Of a stretch of DNA of 64,000 nt, positions 43,440 to 56,226 are shown one piece after another. Every line of letters starts with the position of its first letter. Within the stretch, counting starts at the first letter, position 1. The notes under the pieces were generated by a model. The model worked only from the letters and a program-made list of their open reading frames with translations. It made no database searches and was not told the origin of the DNA. Origin of the DNA: Molossus alvarezi (lineage: Eukaryota; Chordata; Mammalia; Chiroptera; Molossidae); NCBI GenBank assembly GCA_037176705.1, contig CM073886.1, forward strand, positions 127,378,001 to 127,442,000, written 5' to 3'. The translations under genes and the position numbers were made by a program.

Positions 43440-44335
43440 ACTCTTTTACCTGGAGACCTTTTTCATGTGTCTACTTGTGATGTCTAGTGCTGTCTCATGC
43501 TTCACAGGTCTGAAACCAAATTCCTGTTCTTTCCTCCTCTTGCAACTTCGTTCATAGTTTTTCTCAACAAATGGCAAGTTGATTCTTCCAGCTGCTACAG
43601 CCAAAAGCCTAGGTGTTATTCCTGTCTTTCTTTTTGTGATCCCACATTCCGTATCTGGTCTATCAGCGAATCCAATGAGCTCTGCTTTTAAAATAGTGAA
43701 ATTTGCCGGCTCCTCGTCATCCCCACTGCTTCCGTCCTGACTCCGCTGCTGTCTTTCGCCTGCTGGATTGCACGGTACACGCCACTGCTCACCTGTCTCT
43801 CTCCTGCTGCAATCGAGTCACTTCTCAGGTGCCTCCCATTCGACTCAAGGTAAAATCCGAGGCCCTTCCAGTGCCTACAAGGCTGGAGATGATGTGCGCC
43901 CCGCCCTGACCGACCCACCTGGTGCCCTCCCTGGCCCGGCTCTTTTTCTAATATGCCTGGCCTGCTGCTGTCCTGGGCCGTGCACTTGCTTTCCTCTCTC
44001 CTGTTAATGTCGTTCCCCCGACACCCCCATGGCTCTCTCATTTTACTCAAATATTTGGAGAAATGTATCTGTCCCAGTGACGCCCACTCTGCTCATCCTA
44101 CTTAAAATTGTGGCCTTAGTCAGTCCCAGAATTCTCTGTCACTCTTTCTTGCTGTGCAGGAATAACCAGACCTTATGCCATTTGTTTTACTTGGACAAAA
44201 ATCTGTATTCCTCAGTGACCACACATGTTTTATAGATGTCAGTACTGTTCTGTTCACTGCTGTGCCCTTGCACCCTGAGCAGTTCCTGGAGCATAGTAGG
44301 TGTACAACAAATATGCTATGATGGAAGGTAGATGA
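43440..44335 (+). mobile_element. L2 LINE: reverse-transcriptase C-terminal part and 3' end
   Basis: The longest L2 in the window. 'gctacagccaaaagcctaggtg' then 'tatcagcgaatccaatgagc' correspond to the C-terminal reverse-transcriptase region of this CR1-like element. 'aaggtaaaatccgaggccct', 'gtgcctacaaggctggagatg', 'cttgctttcctctctcctg' and, at the end, 'gttcactgctgtgcccttgc', 'gagcatagtaggtgtacaac' follow the L2 3' order. It is broken by stops and indels. Confidence 0.82.
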
Positions 44336-44512
44336 ATAACAATATTGTAACTGGATAGCATGTAAACTATTCAGTGATACCAAGTCGGGCTTGTTTAAGA
44401 AAAGTCCCTAAGTGACAATATTAGGGAGATACATGTTTCATTAAACATAGCAGAGAAAAAGGAACCCACAGTTGTTGACAATGTACCCCACTTCAGGCAT
44501 ACTATGCTAGTT

Positions 44513-44576
44513 TCTTTTTTCTAAATTAATTAATTTATTTTGGTTACAGATGTTTCTCCTTCCCCTCCCTGCCCCA
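44513..44576 (-). mobile_element. Very short LINE-1 3' end insertion, about 64 bp
   Basis: Minus strand: the last bases of a bat-type LINE-1 3' UTR ('ggttacagatgtttctcctt' on the plus strand) and a T-rich tail. Flanked by 'actatgctagtt' (44501-44512) and 'actacgctagtt' (44577-44588), 11 of 12 matching: a TSD. Confidence 0.8.
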
Positions 44577-44594
44577 CTACGCTAGTTGTTGTTT

Positions 44595-44755
44595 TTTTTT
44601 TATATGGTAGGTATCCAATGAATCATTTACAATAATTTCTGTGATATGAGCATTAAATCATGTTATAGAAACTATAAGTAAGAGGAATAAAATGAATAGC
44701 TGAAGGCCACATGGTTAGTAAGTGTGAGAGAAGGATTTCAAAGCTAATACTGATT
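44595..44755 (+). mobile_element. MIR SINE remnant (weak)
   Basis: 'tgaaggccacatggttagtaag' and 'aaggatttcaaagc' match the MIR 3' core. Confidence 0.45.
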
Positions 44756-47054
44756 GCAAATATTGTAAGCTTTTCATATTAATCATGCTTTTTACAAAGA
44801 TCCAAGGAAATGCCAGAGGACACTGGGATGGGTGAGGAGTACCACAGCCTCTTCTGGTGGACATCACTGAATTAATATCTAAAAATAATCACATCTTACA
44901 CAATTTTGATAATATTGAGAGAGAAATAATCAAGTATTTAATCAGCATTAAGAGTCATAATTATATTATATTCTTTATTCAGAAACTCTTGTTGGAAAAT
45001 CATGTCAAAAATAGACTATTGTATGGGGTGAAATGACATTGAAATATTAACCACAACTTGGCAGCATTTGTTTAAGCTATAGAAAACCTTTTATCTGCCT
45101 GACTTGAGTCATTTTTAAAGGTTGCATCACCTTATACATGTTGAGATTGCCTTATACATGTTTTCTGTCCTACTAGAACCATTTCAGGTACTGCAACTTT
45201 ATTCACTTTTTTTGAATTTGTTGCTGAATTTGTATTTCTCAACTCCAACCCTCACTAGCTTCCAAAAGGAGGAATTTTACCCTTTAATAGAGGGGTGAAA
45301 AACTAGATAGTGTTCAAGGAACTCAGGTGATTATACTTTATAAAACAGACTTATATTTTATTTCTGACTTTAGCACCTTTCATTTAGGGCAAAGAAATTA
45401 ATCATTTCAGGTGCAAGTAGAGGTCACAGACTTAATACCCATTTCTGATGATTCACACCAGTTCTTGTATTTTGTAACTTCTTAAAGGACATTTATTAAC
45501 TTTTGCTGGATATCTTTCTCTGGGATGTGAGACAGGTTTATCATATGGAACAAACTCAAAGGAAGATATTAACTTGAATGGGGTTGAACAACACAAAGTC
45601 AGTGGCCCATCACTCTACATGGCTGCTGTAGGTCAGCAAACAACTCTGATGAAGAGATTATTATTATTTTTTTATGAATAAGATCACAAAAGTCTTTGGA
45701 TCATGTGCTATCTAACATTGAACAACAGGAATTATATAAAAAAGTGAAAAGTTGAATGGTATAACCTCAACTTGGAACATTAAAAATTGTAAAATTGAAG
45801 AATTCCACGAGCACGGGAAGTTATTTGCAATGTAGTGCCAAATAAAAAGACTACAGGACAATGTGAACAATACTTACCTGGCAGGGGAGATACCATGATC
45901 ACGAGGGTATGCTTTTTGGAAATATATATCCTTCTTTGTACATAAGATGTTGAGTTCTCATACTTGAGAAATGGTGTATTGCTTAGGGCCATTGTAGTAA
46001 CCTCATTGATTTTAGTGAATCACTGGCTGGGTGGGAGGCAGACAGGGTGAGGTGGGACTGTTTCACATAGTCATTCAAGGATTCAGGCTGACCCAGGTTC
46101 CATCATCTTCCACTCAGCATTTCCAGTGTCCCCTGGACATGACAATCAACTGGAAGATGGGAAAAGAGGGAGAGTAGACAATCTCTGAAGGGTTTCCTGG
46201 GCAAGCCTAAAAGCGGAGCAAATTGCTTCTGCCACATTGGCCAGAACACATCTAAGTGTAAGAGGGGTGGAAGTTGGTCTCTCTGTATACCCGGGACATA
46301 AAGAAAATGGGTTTTGGTAAACACAGAGCAGCCTCTGTCTCAGACAGCATCCTGGGTGGTATGTATAGCCACCTCATACTTTAGTCTCTTTTTAAGTGGT
46401 CATTGAATTTGTGTGTACCAGTAGAGATCTAAAGAATGAAGACATTGTCTCTCCCTTCCAGAACTGGTAGAAAGTACCAAGTCTTACTACTTGCCACCAC
46501 CAAAATTTGAAGCTAGCAATAAGGTTCTACATGAAGAACCTAAGGTGGACACTCCCTAGGATTATCTTTTTAATATTACATTGGCCATGCATACTCTGTT
46601 ATGTCAACCGTTATTTTATTGTGAGTCAGTCTTGATAAATTACGGTTAATCCCTTGAGCACATAAACCACAATGGTAATAACGAGTGACCACAAAAATAA
46701 AATGAGTAATTGCAGCCACAAAAGTTTTATGTATTTGGCATTTAGTACATCGTTGATGCTAGAGGCATGCTCATTACTGCCTGTCTTCTTAAACATTTCT
46801 GAGTGCTGCTGTTTTCTGTCCATAACCTGGGAGCCACGAAAGAGGCTTCCCTCCGTACATCTCTGTTGGTACGTGCTTGGATAGTTGGTTTTTAGTCTCC
46901 TTCTGTCTCACAGTGGGGACTGTTTAAGCTTATGTTGTTGAGGACAAATGGAAAGATCTCTGGATTTAGAGGTAGAAGCTTAGCTTGGGAAACAGTTGGC
47001 TCTCTGATAGGTCCATAGACACAGTAACATGCAATAAGTCTTTTTTTTTTTTCT
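44756..47054. other. No gene recognised (about 2.3 kb)
   Basis: AT-rich. The minus-strand frame at 46626-46823 encodes 65 residues with one hydrophobic segment (LLWLQLLILFLWSLVITIVV). I do not recognise the protein. Others look random. Confidence 0.4.
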
Positions 47055-47185
47055 TTTTTGCATGATTTAGACAAGTGCTTTCTCCTCTCTGTTTATTATT
47101 TCTTCATCTGTAAAATGTAGATAATGCTAATAACAATGGCTCTTTCTGGTCTCCGTGTGAAGATCAAATAATTCTTAGTTTTCAC
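47055..47185 (+). mobile_element. MIR SINE remnant
   Basis: 'tttcttcatctgtaaaatgtag', 'ataatgctaataacaatgg', 'gtgaagatcaaataattc' in MIR order. Confidence 0.7.
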
Positions 47186-50100
47186 TTATGAACTTGAAGG
47201 GTATATGTGACCTATTGAGACTTAAGAAATATGGGAATTTCCAGTGTTCATTGCAAGTCTGCTGCATGTTCTCCATTTGCCTTTCTAGGTCTATTATTTA
47301 GTCTTCTCCATTCTTTTCTGACGAGATGGAGCGCGTTCAGGGTGGTATGGCCATGGACTCCATTCTTTTCTGTTACCAGGAGGCTGATCATCTGGATCGT
47401 TGTTAGCTAGGCACTGTTGACAAAGGGAAGTACCAGGGGGCAGAGACTGGATGGCTGGAGGAGAGAGGAACTGGAGTATCTGTTTTCTATCTTCTTCCCC
47501 TTGGGGCTGTGGGCTGGCGGTGGCTGTGTTCCTCCACCACAGCCCACGGCTCCTGTCTGGTAGGTCTCTCCTCCCATTACAGCCTTTCCAGGTTTCACCG
47601 TGTCTGTTTCCCTTTGCCCTTTCAAGCCTGGGGGAGGTAGTGGTCTCAGGGTCACTAACCTTTGGGTGTTTTTATCGGCCTTTTGGTTGCATTTACTTCT
47701 GCCCACCCCTTTGTTAGTGGCCGTTCATTTCACTCAGCTCATTCATTCCTTTTAAGTGTGTCGTCTGTGTCCTGTTGGGTTTCTGTTCTACCCCATACTC
47801 CAAACACATGTGCTGCACCGCCACACATATTGCGCCACACTTAAAATGATGGTGGTAACCCATAAGAAACAGGAGATTTCTTCTGAGTTGGAAGTGACTG
47901 TCACATTCCCCTGCAGGTATAATGAGTAGCACATAGACTAAGCCAGTGTACAGGAAACAGAACCAAATTCCTGACAGGTAGGGCCTTCGAATTTCCCAGA
48001 CATCATCAACTTAGACAAAGCCATGAAAGGCCATACAAACACTGAGAAATCTCAGACACAAACTATTTACAAGTTGTGCAAACATTGCGCGTGGCCAAAA
48101 ATATAGGTCGTTACACACGCTACCGCATTCGGTTATACACACTACAGCTCCTGCTTGGGGGGCGTTCAGCCACCTCCTCAAAGAAGTCGTCATTCTCCCC
48201 TGAAGAGCTCGCCTCTGGTGTCTGTTTTAAAAAAATGTTTCTCCGGCATAATACGGGGGTTTAATATATAATTAGGTCGACCCAACATCTCAGGTTGAGA
48301 CAGTGCCAAAATTAATTAAGTACCAGTTTAATTATTAGTAGAACCTCCTTATTTTCTGCAAAGTTTCCCAGTTTGGATGATCGCTTATGTGGTCCCCTAT
48401 GTATAATGAGACTTTGCAGCTGTTTGTGTGCTCTAGGGATGTAAGGTGCCTATAACCCGAACAAGTTCCGGACACAGCTGCATTCTGCTGCGCTGCTGAC
48501 CCCTGGCCCCTTCGGTCAGAGTGTGTGGCTCTCGGGGTGTTTCTGGGATTGGCTAGCTAGGTACAGTGGGCTTAATTCGCTCGGCAGATTTTCTTTTCTG
48601 GGTCCCAGTTTTAGCATTGCATTCCACGTTGAAATAGCTTTCTTTGTAGGCATTTCAACCTTATATAAGTCCTATATTCCTTCTAAAGCAGCAAGTTCGT
48701 TGTCTTTCTTAGCTCTAAACTTTTCTCTGATAGTTTGAATAGCAATTCGCGCCCCCCCCCTTACAGAAGTCACTTTGAATTGCTTTATTTCTTTGCTTTT
48801 CCTATCTCCTCTGTTCCCCACTTTTCAACATGTCAGGACACTTCTGGATGTCTCTATGCACCATGTAGAAGTTCAGTTTCTTATTCTTTAAGTTCTTGAA
48901 CTCTGTTTCTCTCTAAAAGCCTACATTTTATTTTACCAGTACACTCCCTACTTTAAATCCTAACTATCGTTCTCCCACACTTTTCTCAGTATAAACACCA
49001 ATAAATTTAAAGCCCACATTACATTATAATTATGTCAACCCTGGGAGATGGTAGAATGTTAGTTCTCCGGGGAGTGCGAGGAGAGGAGTTTTAACCGTGA
49101 CACACCGTTGAAGATTTCTGAAATATGAAGCCATAGGCAGAATTTTATCTTCTGCAGTCATACCACATAGTCAGAAACAGAAAGCTTATCACCACTCTGA
49201 GATAAGATGCATGCAAGTTAAATAACCTGGCAACCTCATGGAATTTCCCCCCTAGCAAAAAGTGTTGGTCAAATAACCATCTAGTCACGAAACATACATC
49301 ATCAATAAAATGTTCCATATTTTCTGTGATGTTGTTGAATAAGCACTAAAGTATCTGCTGCTGTCATTTATTCCAGTGTCTAGTATTTCAAAAATAATGT
49401 AATTCGTCAAACATTTATTTTGTTATTTATTTATCCACATACGCATTCCTACCATTGATGAGTACGTGTTCCAGGATTCAAGAAAAGTAGACCAGAGACT
49501 GTTGCTTTTTTGGGAAACTCCTTCTCCATCCATTTCCAGAGATTGTCTTCTCAATTCAACTTTTTGTGATTTTCATTGTTGGAAAATGCCTTCTCTCTAT
49601 GTATGCCTCTACGAGGCTTAGCCCACAGTTTTTCTTAGGGCGTATCTTAGTTCCCCACTAGATGATGCTTTGAGGACAAGGGTTTGTCTTACTCATCTGT
49701 TTCTATCTCTCACAGTGATTGTCTAAAAATTCATATGATTTTTGTTTGGTTCCTATTCATTTTCAATGAATCCATTACAGGCTAGAAACATTCAACGTCA
49801 CATGATCCACATGCTGGACCGCTGGGACCTTCTTCCCTTTCTGTATCCTACATGTCCTCGCTGCATCCTTACACAGAGGGAACTAGTATGGACATTACTA
49901 CTCTTACCTCAGCAGACAAAAGGACCAACACCAGGGGCAACAGTACCTCTAGGGTCTGTGGCCACAGCCTGTTCTGCTATTGCAGCGATCGGCCACCTTG
50001 AAATGGAGCAGGAGAAAGAAAAATCGATGTGAAGCATAGACAACGGCATTAGCAGGCAGCCTACTGGACAAGGTCTTTCACTTCCAGATCAGTTTGGGAG

Positions 50101-51611
50101 GAATTGGAAGATGAGAATTTTTGTGGCACAAGTGGCTGTTAAGCTGAAGAAGTATTTTTTGTAAGGCTGCCCTCCTAGTCCAATTCACAGCCCTCTTCTC
50201 TCACGTCTTTGTCATCATGGTGACTTCTCGCTGCTGTCGCGGTGTCATTCTACTTCCCAACGGCACGTTTCTCAGGGTCACTTTTTTTTTTCTTCTCCTG
50301 GAAAGAACCTAAAAATAATTCTCTCTTGAAGAATAAAATGTATGGGTTCTGGGCATGTTTTGCTGTTTAAGGCCTTCCAAGTTCATGGGTCTGTTCTGGT
50401 CAACTGAAGGGGTAGAAGCATAACACTCACAAAAAACGAGTATTTGATGTCTCTTTTCCAGGAAACACTTCCCGATAACCACTTAGAAACTCTTAAAAAG
50501 TTTTGGTGCCCACTGTCTGTTAAGATTTTGCCCAATATCTGATACATCCACAGAAAAATAATGACATGATTTGAACCCTAAATTTAGAATCTACTTTCAG
50601 TGTGTTGATATTGACAACTAGAAAGATTATTTGGAATTTTTGCTAAGTTGATGACATAAACAAGTACAATATAACTAAATACTCTCACATTTTAAGTTGT
50701 TTACATTGTAGCCTGTAAATCGCTATCATTGTATAATGTTAGATATTATTGATACTGTTTTATCTGTAGCGTTCGAGTAACATCATGGTCGCATCTATTT
50801 TTTCTCTTTTACATCTGGTACAAATTCAGTTAAATGGGTTTGAACCCAAATGCTCTGTTTCTCATTTCTCTTTGAGTAAGTAGTTCTATTTAATTTTCTG
50901 CTTAGTAAGAGTCTAATCTGGTGAATTTATTCTGGGTCCTTGCGTGATAACAGGTGGTATCTAGGCGATGAAATTTGCTGACTGTCACAGACCTGCCGAT
51001 TTCAGTGTATCTTCTTCCCTGTGACATTCGTCAAGTCTCTGCCATTTGCTCCTTTAAATGTAAGTACCATTATCAGCTCATTTTGATGTTTCCACATTAC
51101 AAATACTGTGCCCATCGAAACGAACAACTCTTCTATTTTTGATCAGTTGTGTCAGTGCACGTGGGCCTCAGAAATGAATGGGGGAACAGATGTGTTTGGA
51201 TAGGGTTCAAGGTGAAAGTAGCTTGGGCATCACTGGCTGCCCAGGAGAGCGGTACATCCCCCTGGCACGCAGTCCGTTTATGACGTTCCCCAGCTCCTTC
51301 CTTTTCTGCTCCTCCTCGGAGGTAACTGTTGTTGTGAAATATGCCGTTTGCCACATTTGGTCTGCCCTGCTTCAGGATATTTTATAAATGGAGTTACACT
51401 TTTATAAATTGCTTTCATCATTCAATACGATGCTCCTGAGAGTCATTCATGATGATGTATGTACCCACAGTGTATTCATTTTAACTGCAATGTAGTAGCA
51501 TTATATGACCATATCCCAACTTCTCTGTAAACATCTTTATTTTTATCTGTAAATATGAAAAAGCAGGTTGTTTCCTGCTTTTTACAGCTGGAGATAGTAC
51601 TGTTATGAGTA
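47186..51611. other. No gene recognised (about 4.4 kb)
   Basis: The longest stretch without a named element. 47450-47770 may be an old LINE/LTR 3' region ('ccctttcaagcctgggggagg', 'cacccctttgttag'). A poly(C) run is at 48751-48759 and a poly(T) at 50282-50291. Frames at 47407-47717, 48011-48264, 49742-50032 and 51133-51387 show no known domains, and several overlap on opposite strands. Confidence 0.4.
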
Positions 51612-51921
51612 TTCTTTTTTAAAAAAAAAATTAATTACAGTTGACATACAATTTTAAATTAGTTTCAGGTGTAACATTCTTTTAACTTATGAAGTGATCT
51701 CCTGATAGGTCTAGTATGCATCCGACACCATACAGTTGTTACAGTATTATTGACTTTATTCCCTATGCTGTGCATTATGTCCCCATGACTGTTTTTATTA
51801 CTGGCAATTTGTACTTCTTAGTTGCTTTCACCTTTTCCAACCATCTGCCCAACACCTCTCTCACCTGGCAACCATTACTTTGTTCTCAGTATCTATGAGT
51901 TTGTTTGTTTATTTGTTTATT

Positions 51922-52164
51922 TTAGATTACACATATAAGTAAAATTACATGGTATTTGTCTTTCTCTGTGTGATTTATTTCACTTAGCACACTTCCCTCT
52001 AGGTCCATCCATGTTGTTGGAAGTGTTAGGAGTTCATTCTTTTTTATGGCCAAGTAGTATTCCATTGTATATTTGTACCACACCTTGTTTAACCAGTTGT
52101 TTATCAATAAACACTTAGTTTGCTTTCGTAGCTTGGCTGTTGTAAACAAAGCTGCAATGAACAT
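51922..52164 (-). pseudogene. LINE-1 ORF2 C-terminal fragment (old)
   Basis: An 80-residue minus-strand frame shows the ORF2 tail: MFIAALFT, NKVWYKYTMEYYLAIKKNE, LSEINHTEKDKYHV. It differs clearly from the young copies, as expected for an older LINE-1 lineage. The rest of the ORF upstream is broken. Confidence 0.88.
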
Positions 52165-52264
52165 AGGGATTCATATATATTTTCTAACTGGTGTTTTGAA
52201 TTTCTTTGGATAAATACACAAAAGTGGGGTTGCTAGGTCATATGATAGTTCTATTTTATTTTAT

Positions 52265-52517
52265 ATTCATTTATTTTTTTATTTATCACCTGAGGATGTT
52301 TTTCTACTTATTATCAGATAGAGTGGGAGGGAGGGAGAGAGAGAGACAGAGAGAAACATTGATGTGATAGAGCCACATAAACTGGTTGCTTCCCACACGA
52401 CCCGAACAAGGCCAGGGACGAACCTCAACCAAGGTATGTGCCCTTGACTGGAATAGAACCCACGACTCATTGGTCCATGGACCGACACTCTAACCGCTGA
52501 ACCAAACCAGCCAGGGC
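52265..52517 (-). mobile_element. VES-type SINE 1 of a nested trio
   Basis: Full-length minus-strand copy, head ending 'aaccagccagggc' at 52517. It lies directly against the tail of the next copy. Copies 1 and 2 together are bounded by 'tgatagttctatttt' at 52243-52257 and 52771-52785. Confidence 0.92.
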
Positions 52518-52535
52518 TATTATTTTTATTTTTAA

Positions 52536-52770
52536 AAAAATCCTCACCCAAGGATATTTATCTCCAGACAGAGTGGAAGGGCGAGAGAGAGAGAGAGCGA
52601 AAGAGAAACATTAATGTGAGAGAGACACATCAACTGGTTGCCTCCTGCACGACCCTGACCAGGGCCAGGAACCGAACTGCAACCAAGGTACTTGTCCTTG
52701 ACTGGAATTGAACCCTCGATCCTTTGGTCCATGGGCCATTGCTCTACCACTGAGCCAAACCGGCCAGGGC
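52536..52770 (-). mobile_element. VES-type SINE 2 of a nested trio
   Basis: Minus-strand, type A, head ending 'aaaccggccagggc' at 52770. The right flank 'tgatagttctatttt' (52771-52785) repeats the LINE-1 target found left of SINE 1. So one of the two SINEs landed in the tail of the other. Confidence 0.93.
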
Positions 52771-52792
52771 TGATAGTTCTATTTTTAATTTT

Positions 52793-53019
52793 TTTTCTTT
52801 TGTTGCATTTTTATCTTCAGGGAGAGTGGAAGGGAGAGAGGGAGGAACAGAGAGAAACATCCATGTGAGAGAGACACATTAAGTGGCTGCCACCCACACG
52901 ACCCCAATTGGGGCCGGGGACAAACTGCAACAGAGGTACATGCCCTTGGTGGGAACCAAACATGGGACTCTCTGGTCCGCGGGCCAATGCTCTAACCGCT
53001 CAGCCAAACTGGTCAAGGC
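52793..53019 (-). mobile_element. VES-type SINE 3 of a nested trio
   Basis: Minus-strand copy, head ending 'aactggtcaaggc'. Flanks 'ctatttttaattttttt' and 'ctatatttaatttttt' are the duplicated LINE-1 target, with a mismatch. All three SINEs are in the same orientation. Confidence 0.9.
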
Positions 53020-53673
53020 TATATTTAATTTTTTGAGAAACCTCCATATTGTTTTCTGAAGTGGTTGCACCAATTTACAATCTCAGCAACAGTGCACCAG
53101 GGTTCTCTTTTCTCCACATCCTCACCAACATTTGTTGTTTATTTATTTATTGACAACTGCCTTTCTGACAGGTGTGAGGTGACATCTAATTGTGGTTTTG
53201 ACTTGATTTGCATTTCCCTGATGATTAGTGATGTTGAGTATCTTTCCATGTGTCCATGGGCCATCTGTATGTTCTCTTTGGAGAAATGTCTACTCAGGTC
53301 CTGTGCCCATTTTTAAATTGGATTTTTTTTTTTTGCCGCTCAGCTGTATGAGTTCTTTATATTTTGGACATTTGTCCTGTATTGGATGTGTTATTTACAA
53401 ATATCTTCTCCCATTAAGTAGGTTGTCTTCATGTTTTTTTTGATGATATGTATTGCAGTGCAAAAGCTTTTTAGTTGATGTAGTCACATTTATTTATTTT
53501 TCTTTGTTTATTTTTGCCCTAGGAGACATTCCCCCCCCCCCCAAATATTGCGAAGACCAACATCAAAGTCTTTATTGATTTCTTCTAGGAGTTTTATAGT
53601 TTGAGGTCTTACATTTCAGTCTGCTATGAGTATTTTTATATATATCTTCTGGTGTTTGCTAGTTTCACTAAGG

Positions 53674-53950
53674 CTGGGTTTTTGAAACTGTGGTTTGTGA
53701 CCCATTACTGGATTATAAAATTAATTTTGTGGGTTGTGACTAGTATTAAAAAAATTCTTATGGTAGACTAGACTAAACTAGAAAATGTCAGAATGCATTC
53801 TACACAGGGTGAGGATTATTTCATAAAACTTTTACTCTAATATGTGTGAGTCTATGTGTGTGTTACTTGCATACATGTACTGAATTATGATATAAAATAT
53901 ATATTTTTTTTATTGGGGATCACAGCCCAAACTTTTAAAAACTACGGCTG
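53674..53950. mobile_element. DNA-transposon-like repeat with terminal inverted repeats
   Basis: The ends 'gtttttgaaactgtggtttg' and, read on the other strand, 'gtttttaaaagtttgggctg' match well, followed on both sides by 'tga(c/t)ccc'. The inside is AT-rich and contains no transposase. It resembles an old hAT-type element, name uncertain. Confidence 0.6.
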
Positions 53951-54189
53951 TAGTATACATGGTTAGGAATAGGTTTCATGTCACAATTTTTATATTTTTT
54001 ATTGTGTATCCTTTAACAAATTATTGAGCTATAGTTATTTTTAATACTTTTGGTTTAATCTTTACGTTAGGGTTAAGTGGTTAATACTCTGCCATCTTAC
54101 AGTATTAGAGTATTCTAATAGTGACTATATACTTAGCCTTTACTAGTGTATTGTATATTTGCATGTTATTAATTAGCATCTTTTTTATT

Positions 54190-55830
54190 TCAGCTTGAAG
54201 ACTCCTTTCAGAATTTCTTTTAAGACAGATCTAGTGGTGATACATTTTTGTTGGGGTGGGGGGTCTTGATCTTGCCTTCATTTCTGAAGGACTAGTTTTT
54301 TCTGTGTAAAGTATTCTTGGTTGGCAGTATTTTTTTAGTACTTGGAGTGTATCATCCTACTGTCTCCTGGCTGGCAGGTTCCTGCCTAGAAATCTGCTGG
54401 TGGCCTTATGAAAGTTCCCTTGTATGAGGGAACTTTTCTTTCTTTTGATGCTTTAAATTTTTACAGCCCACTAACTTGCTGTGCTGAAGTCTGAGTCTTT
54501 TGATGCTTTTAACATGTTTTTCTGTCATTGATTTTAGACAGATTTTAAAAATGTGTCATGGACAAGGTTTTTTTTAATTCAAATTATGGGATGATATATT
54601 AGTTTCATTAAGTTGGATGTCTGAATCTCTCCTTAGGTTTAGGACATTGCAACAATTATTTGTTTAATTTTTTTTCTGTTCTTTCTCCCTTTCTTCTTCT
54701 TAGATGCCATTGATGTATGTAGATTGTTTCTCTTAATGGTGTTCCTTAAGTCCTGTAGGCTTTCTTTATTCTTATTCATTCTTTTTTTCTTTTTGTTCCT
54801 TGGCTGGAGAACTTCAAATAATCTGTTGTCAAATTCAGTGATTTTATCTTTTGCATGGTTCAGGCCTTTTGAAGCTCTCTCTTGAATTCTTCAGTTCAGT
54901 CATTATCTTTTTCAGCTTCGAAATTTCTGTTTGGTTCTTTTTGTTGAACTTCTCATTTTACTCTTGTATTGTTTTTCAAATTTTGTTAATTTATTCAACT
55001 GTGTTCCTTTATAGCTCTCTGAGCATCTTTATAACCATTATTTTTAATTCTTTGTTGGGAAATCCATGTATCTCCATTTCTTTGGGTTTAGTTACTAGAA
55101 GTTTACAGTGTTGCTTTGATGATGTTATATTTCTATGATTCTTTATGATCCTTTTAGTTTTGCAGAGATGTCTGCATTTGAAGAAGCAGTTACCTCTTTC
55201 AGACTTTATGGACTGACTTCAGTAGCAAAATACCTTCATCTGTGGGAGGTAGGGAGTCAGATTCTGTGATTCCTGATTTAATGGTACAGGTCATCAAGTG
55301 CAGATGTGTATGGTGGCTCTGGTCGAGGGGTATATAATGTTTCTTTGGCTCAAGCATCTGAAGTCCATAGTATCAACAACTGCATGTTCTTTGGCAAGTG
55401 CTACATATGTGTGTGTGTGTGTGTGGGGGGTGGTCCACAGTGGCTTAAGGAGCTGTCGGCATCTTCAGCAGGACCTCTAGGTACAGTGGCTAGGGATCGG
55501 GACAGGTAGCACTGGTGGTCAGATCTGTTGGTGTGCACACTCTTGGATGTGGGTACAAGTTGCTGGTGCTTGTGCAGTGGTAGGGACTGGTTGCAAACAC
55601 ACACACAGTGGTGGGGAAAGAGCCAACAGCGTGGGCCAGGGCCAAATGTGGATGCCCTGGCAGTCACGCGTGCCCTGGCTGTTGGTGTGCCCTCTTGTGG
55701 TGGAAAGGTCTCACCTCGAGTGTGTGCACCTTTTTGTGAGGTTATTCTCCAGTTTTTTTGTTCTACTGCGTTGCTGAACTTTCTTAACTTGACTCTGGGG
55801 CTCTCCCAAAGCTACTTTTGTTCATAGATA
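54190..55830 (-). mobile_element. Old LINE-1 5' part, minus strand
   Basis: 54200-55100 fits the reverse complement of the 5' region of old mammalian LINE-1 elements: 'tttcttttaagacagatctagtgg', 'aagtattcttggttggcag', 'ctgtctcctggctggca', 'gaaatttctgtttggttct', 'tctgagcatctttataacc'. 55150-55830 is GC-richer and could be its 5' UTR. A (TG)n run lies at 55407-55425. It lies next to the 51.6-53.6 kb LINE-1 in the same orientation and may be the same element with the middle lost. Confidence 0.6.
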
Positions 55831-56226
55831 ACTAATTATTGATCTTTGCCAGCGATGGAGGCTGGGATCTTCTACTTTCTCATTTTGGTAATGTCATTTC
55901 CTTTTGATTTTTGAATATGTCAGATTAGAGACAGCTTTATGTAAGTAGCTGAAATGGTATCCTTAAAATTTCTACATAGCAGTTCCAATTTGCACTGAGA
56001 TATGTTCTGTCACATCTTCTTGCCTCTAAGAGTGGATGGTCCTATAAAATTCTAGTCCTCTATGTTTTAATTTGGCAGTTAATAGCTCATCAATTCCAAA
56101 ATAAAAATTAATTGGTTTTAAGCCTCCCCAGATCACAGTCATTTAAGTAGATTATTCTTGTTCTTTGTCCATGCTTCATTAGTATGTGATTGCTAGAATT
56201 TTCTTATGGACACGCCATCTCTTAGA
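55831..56226. other. No gene recognised
   Basis: AT-rich, unidentified. Confidence 0.5.

Larger units (their letters stand above)
51612..53640 (-). mobile_element. Old LINE-1 3' part, minus strand, with three SINEs nested
   Basis: 51612-52260 is the reverse complement of an old LINE-1 3' UTR and ORF2 tail ('acagttgacatacaat', 'gtttcaggtgtaac', 'catggtatttgtctttctc', 'tattccattgtatatttgta'). After the SINEs it resumes at about 53020 ('tttttgagaaacctccatat', 'ttctccacatcctcaccaac', 'tttgcatttccctgatgatt', 'tgcagtgcaaaagcttttta') and ends near 53640. Confidence 0.88.

Noticed and set aside
47186..51611. Hidden gene in the 4.4-kb repeat-poor stretch
   Set aside because: Frames are short, overlap on opposite strands, and show no domains or linked splice signals that I could support by eye.
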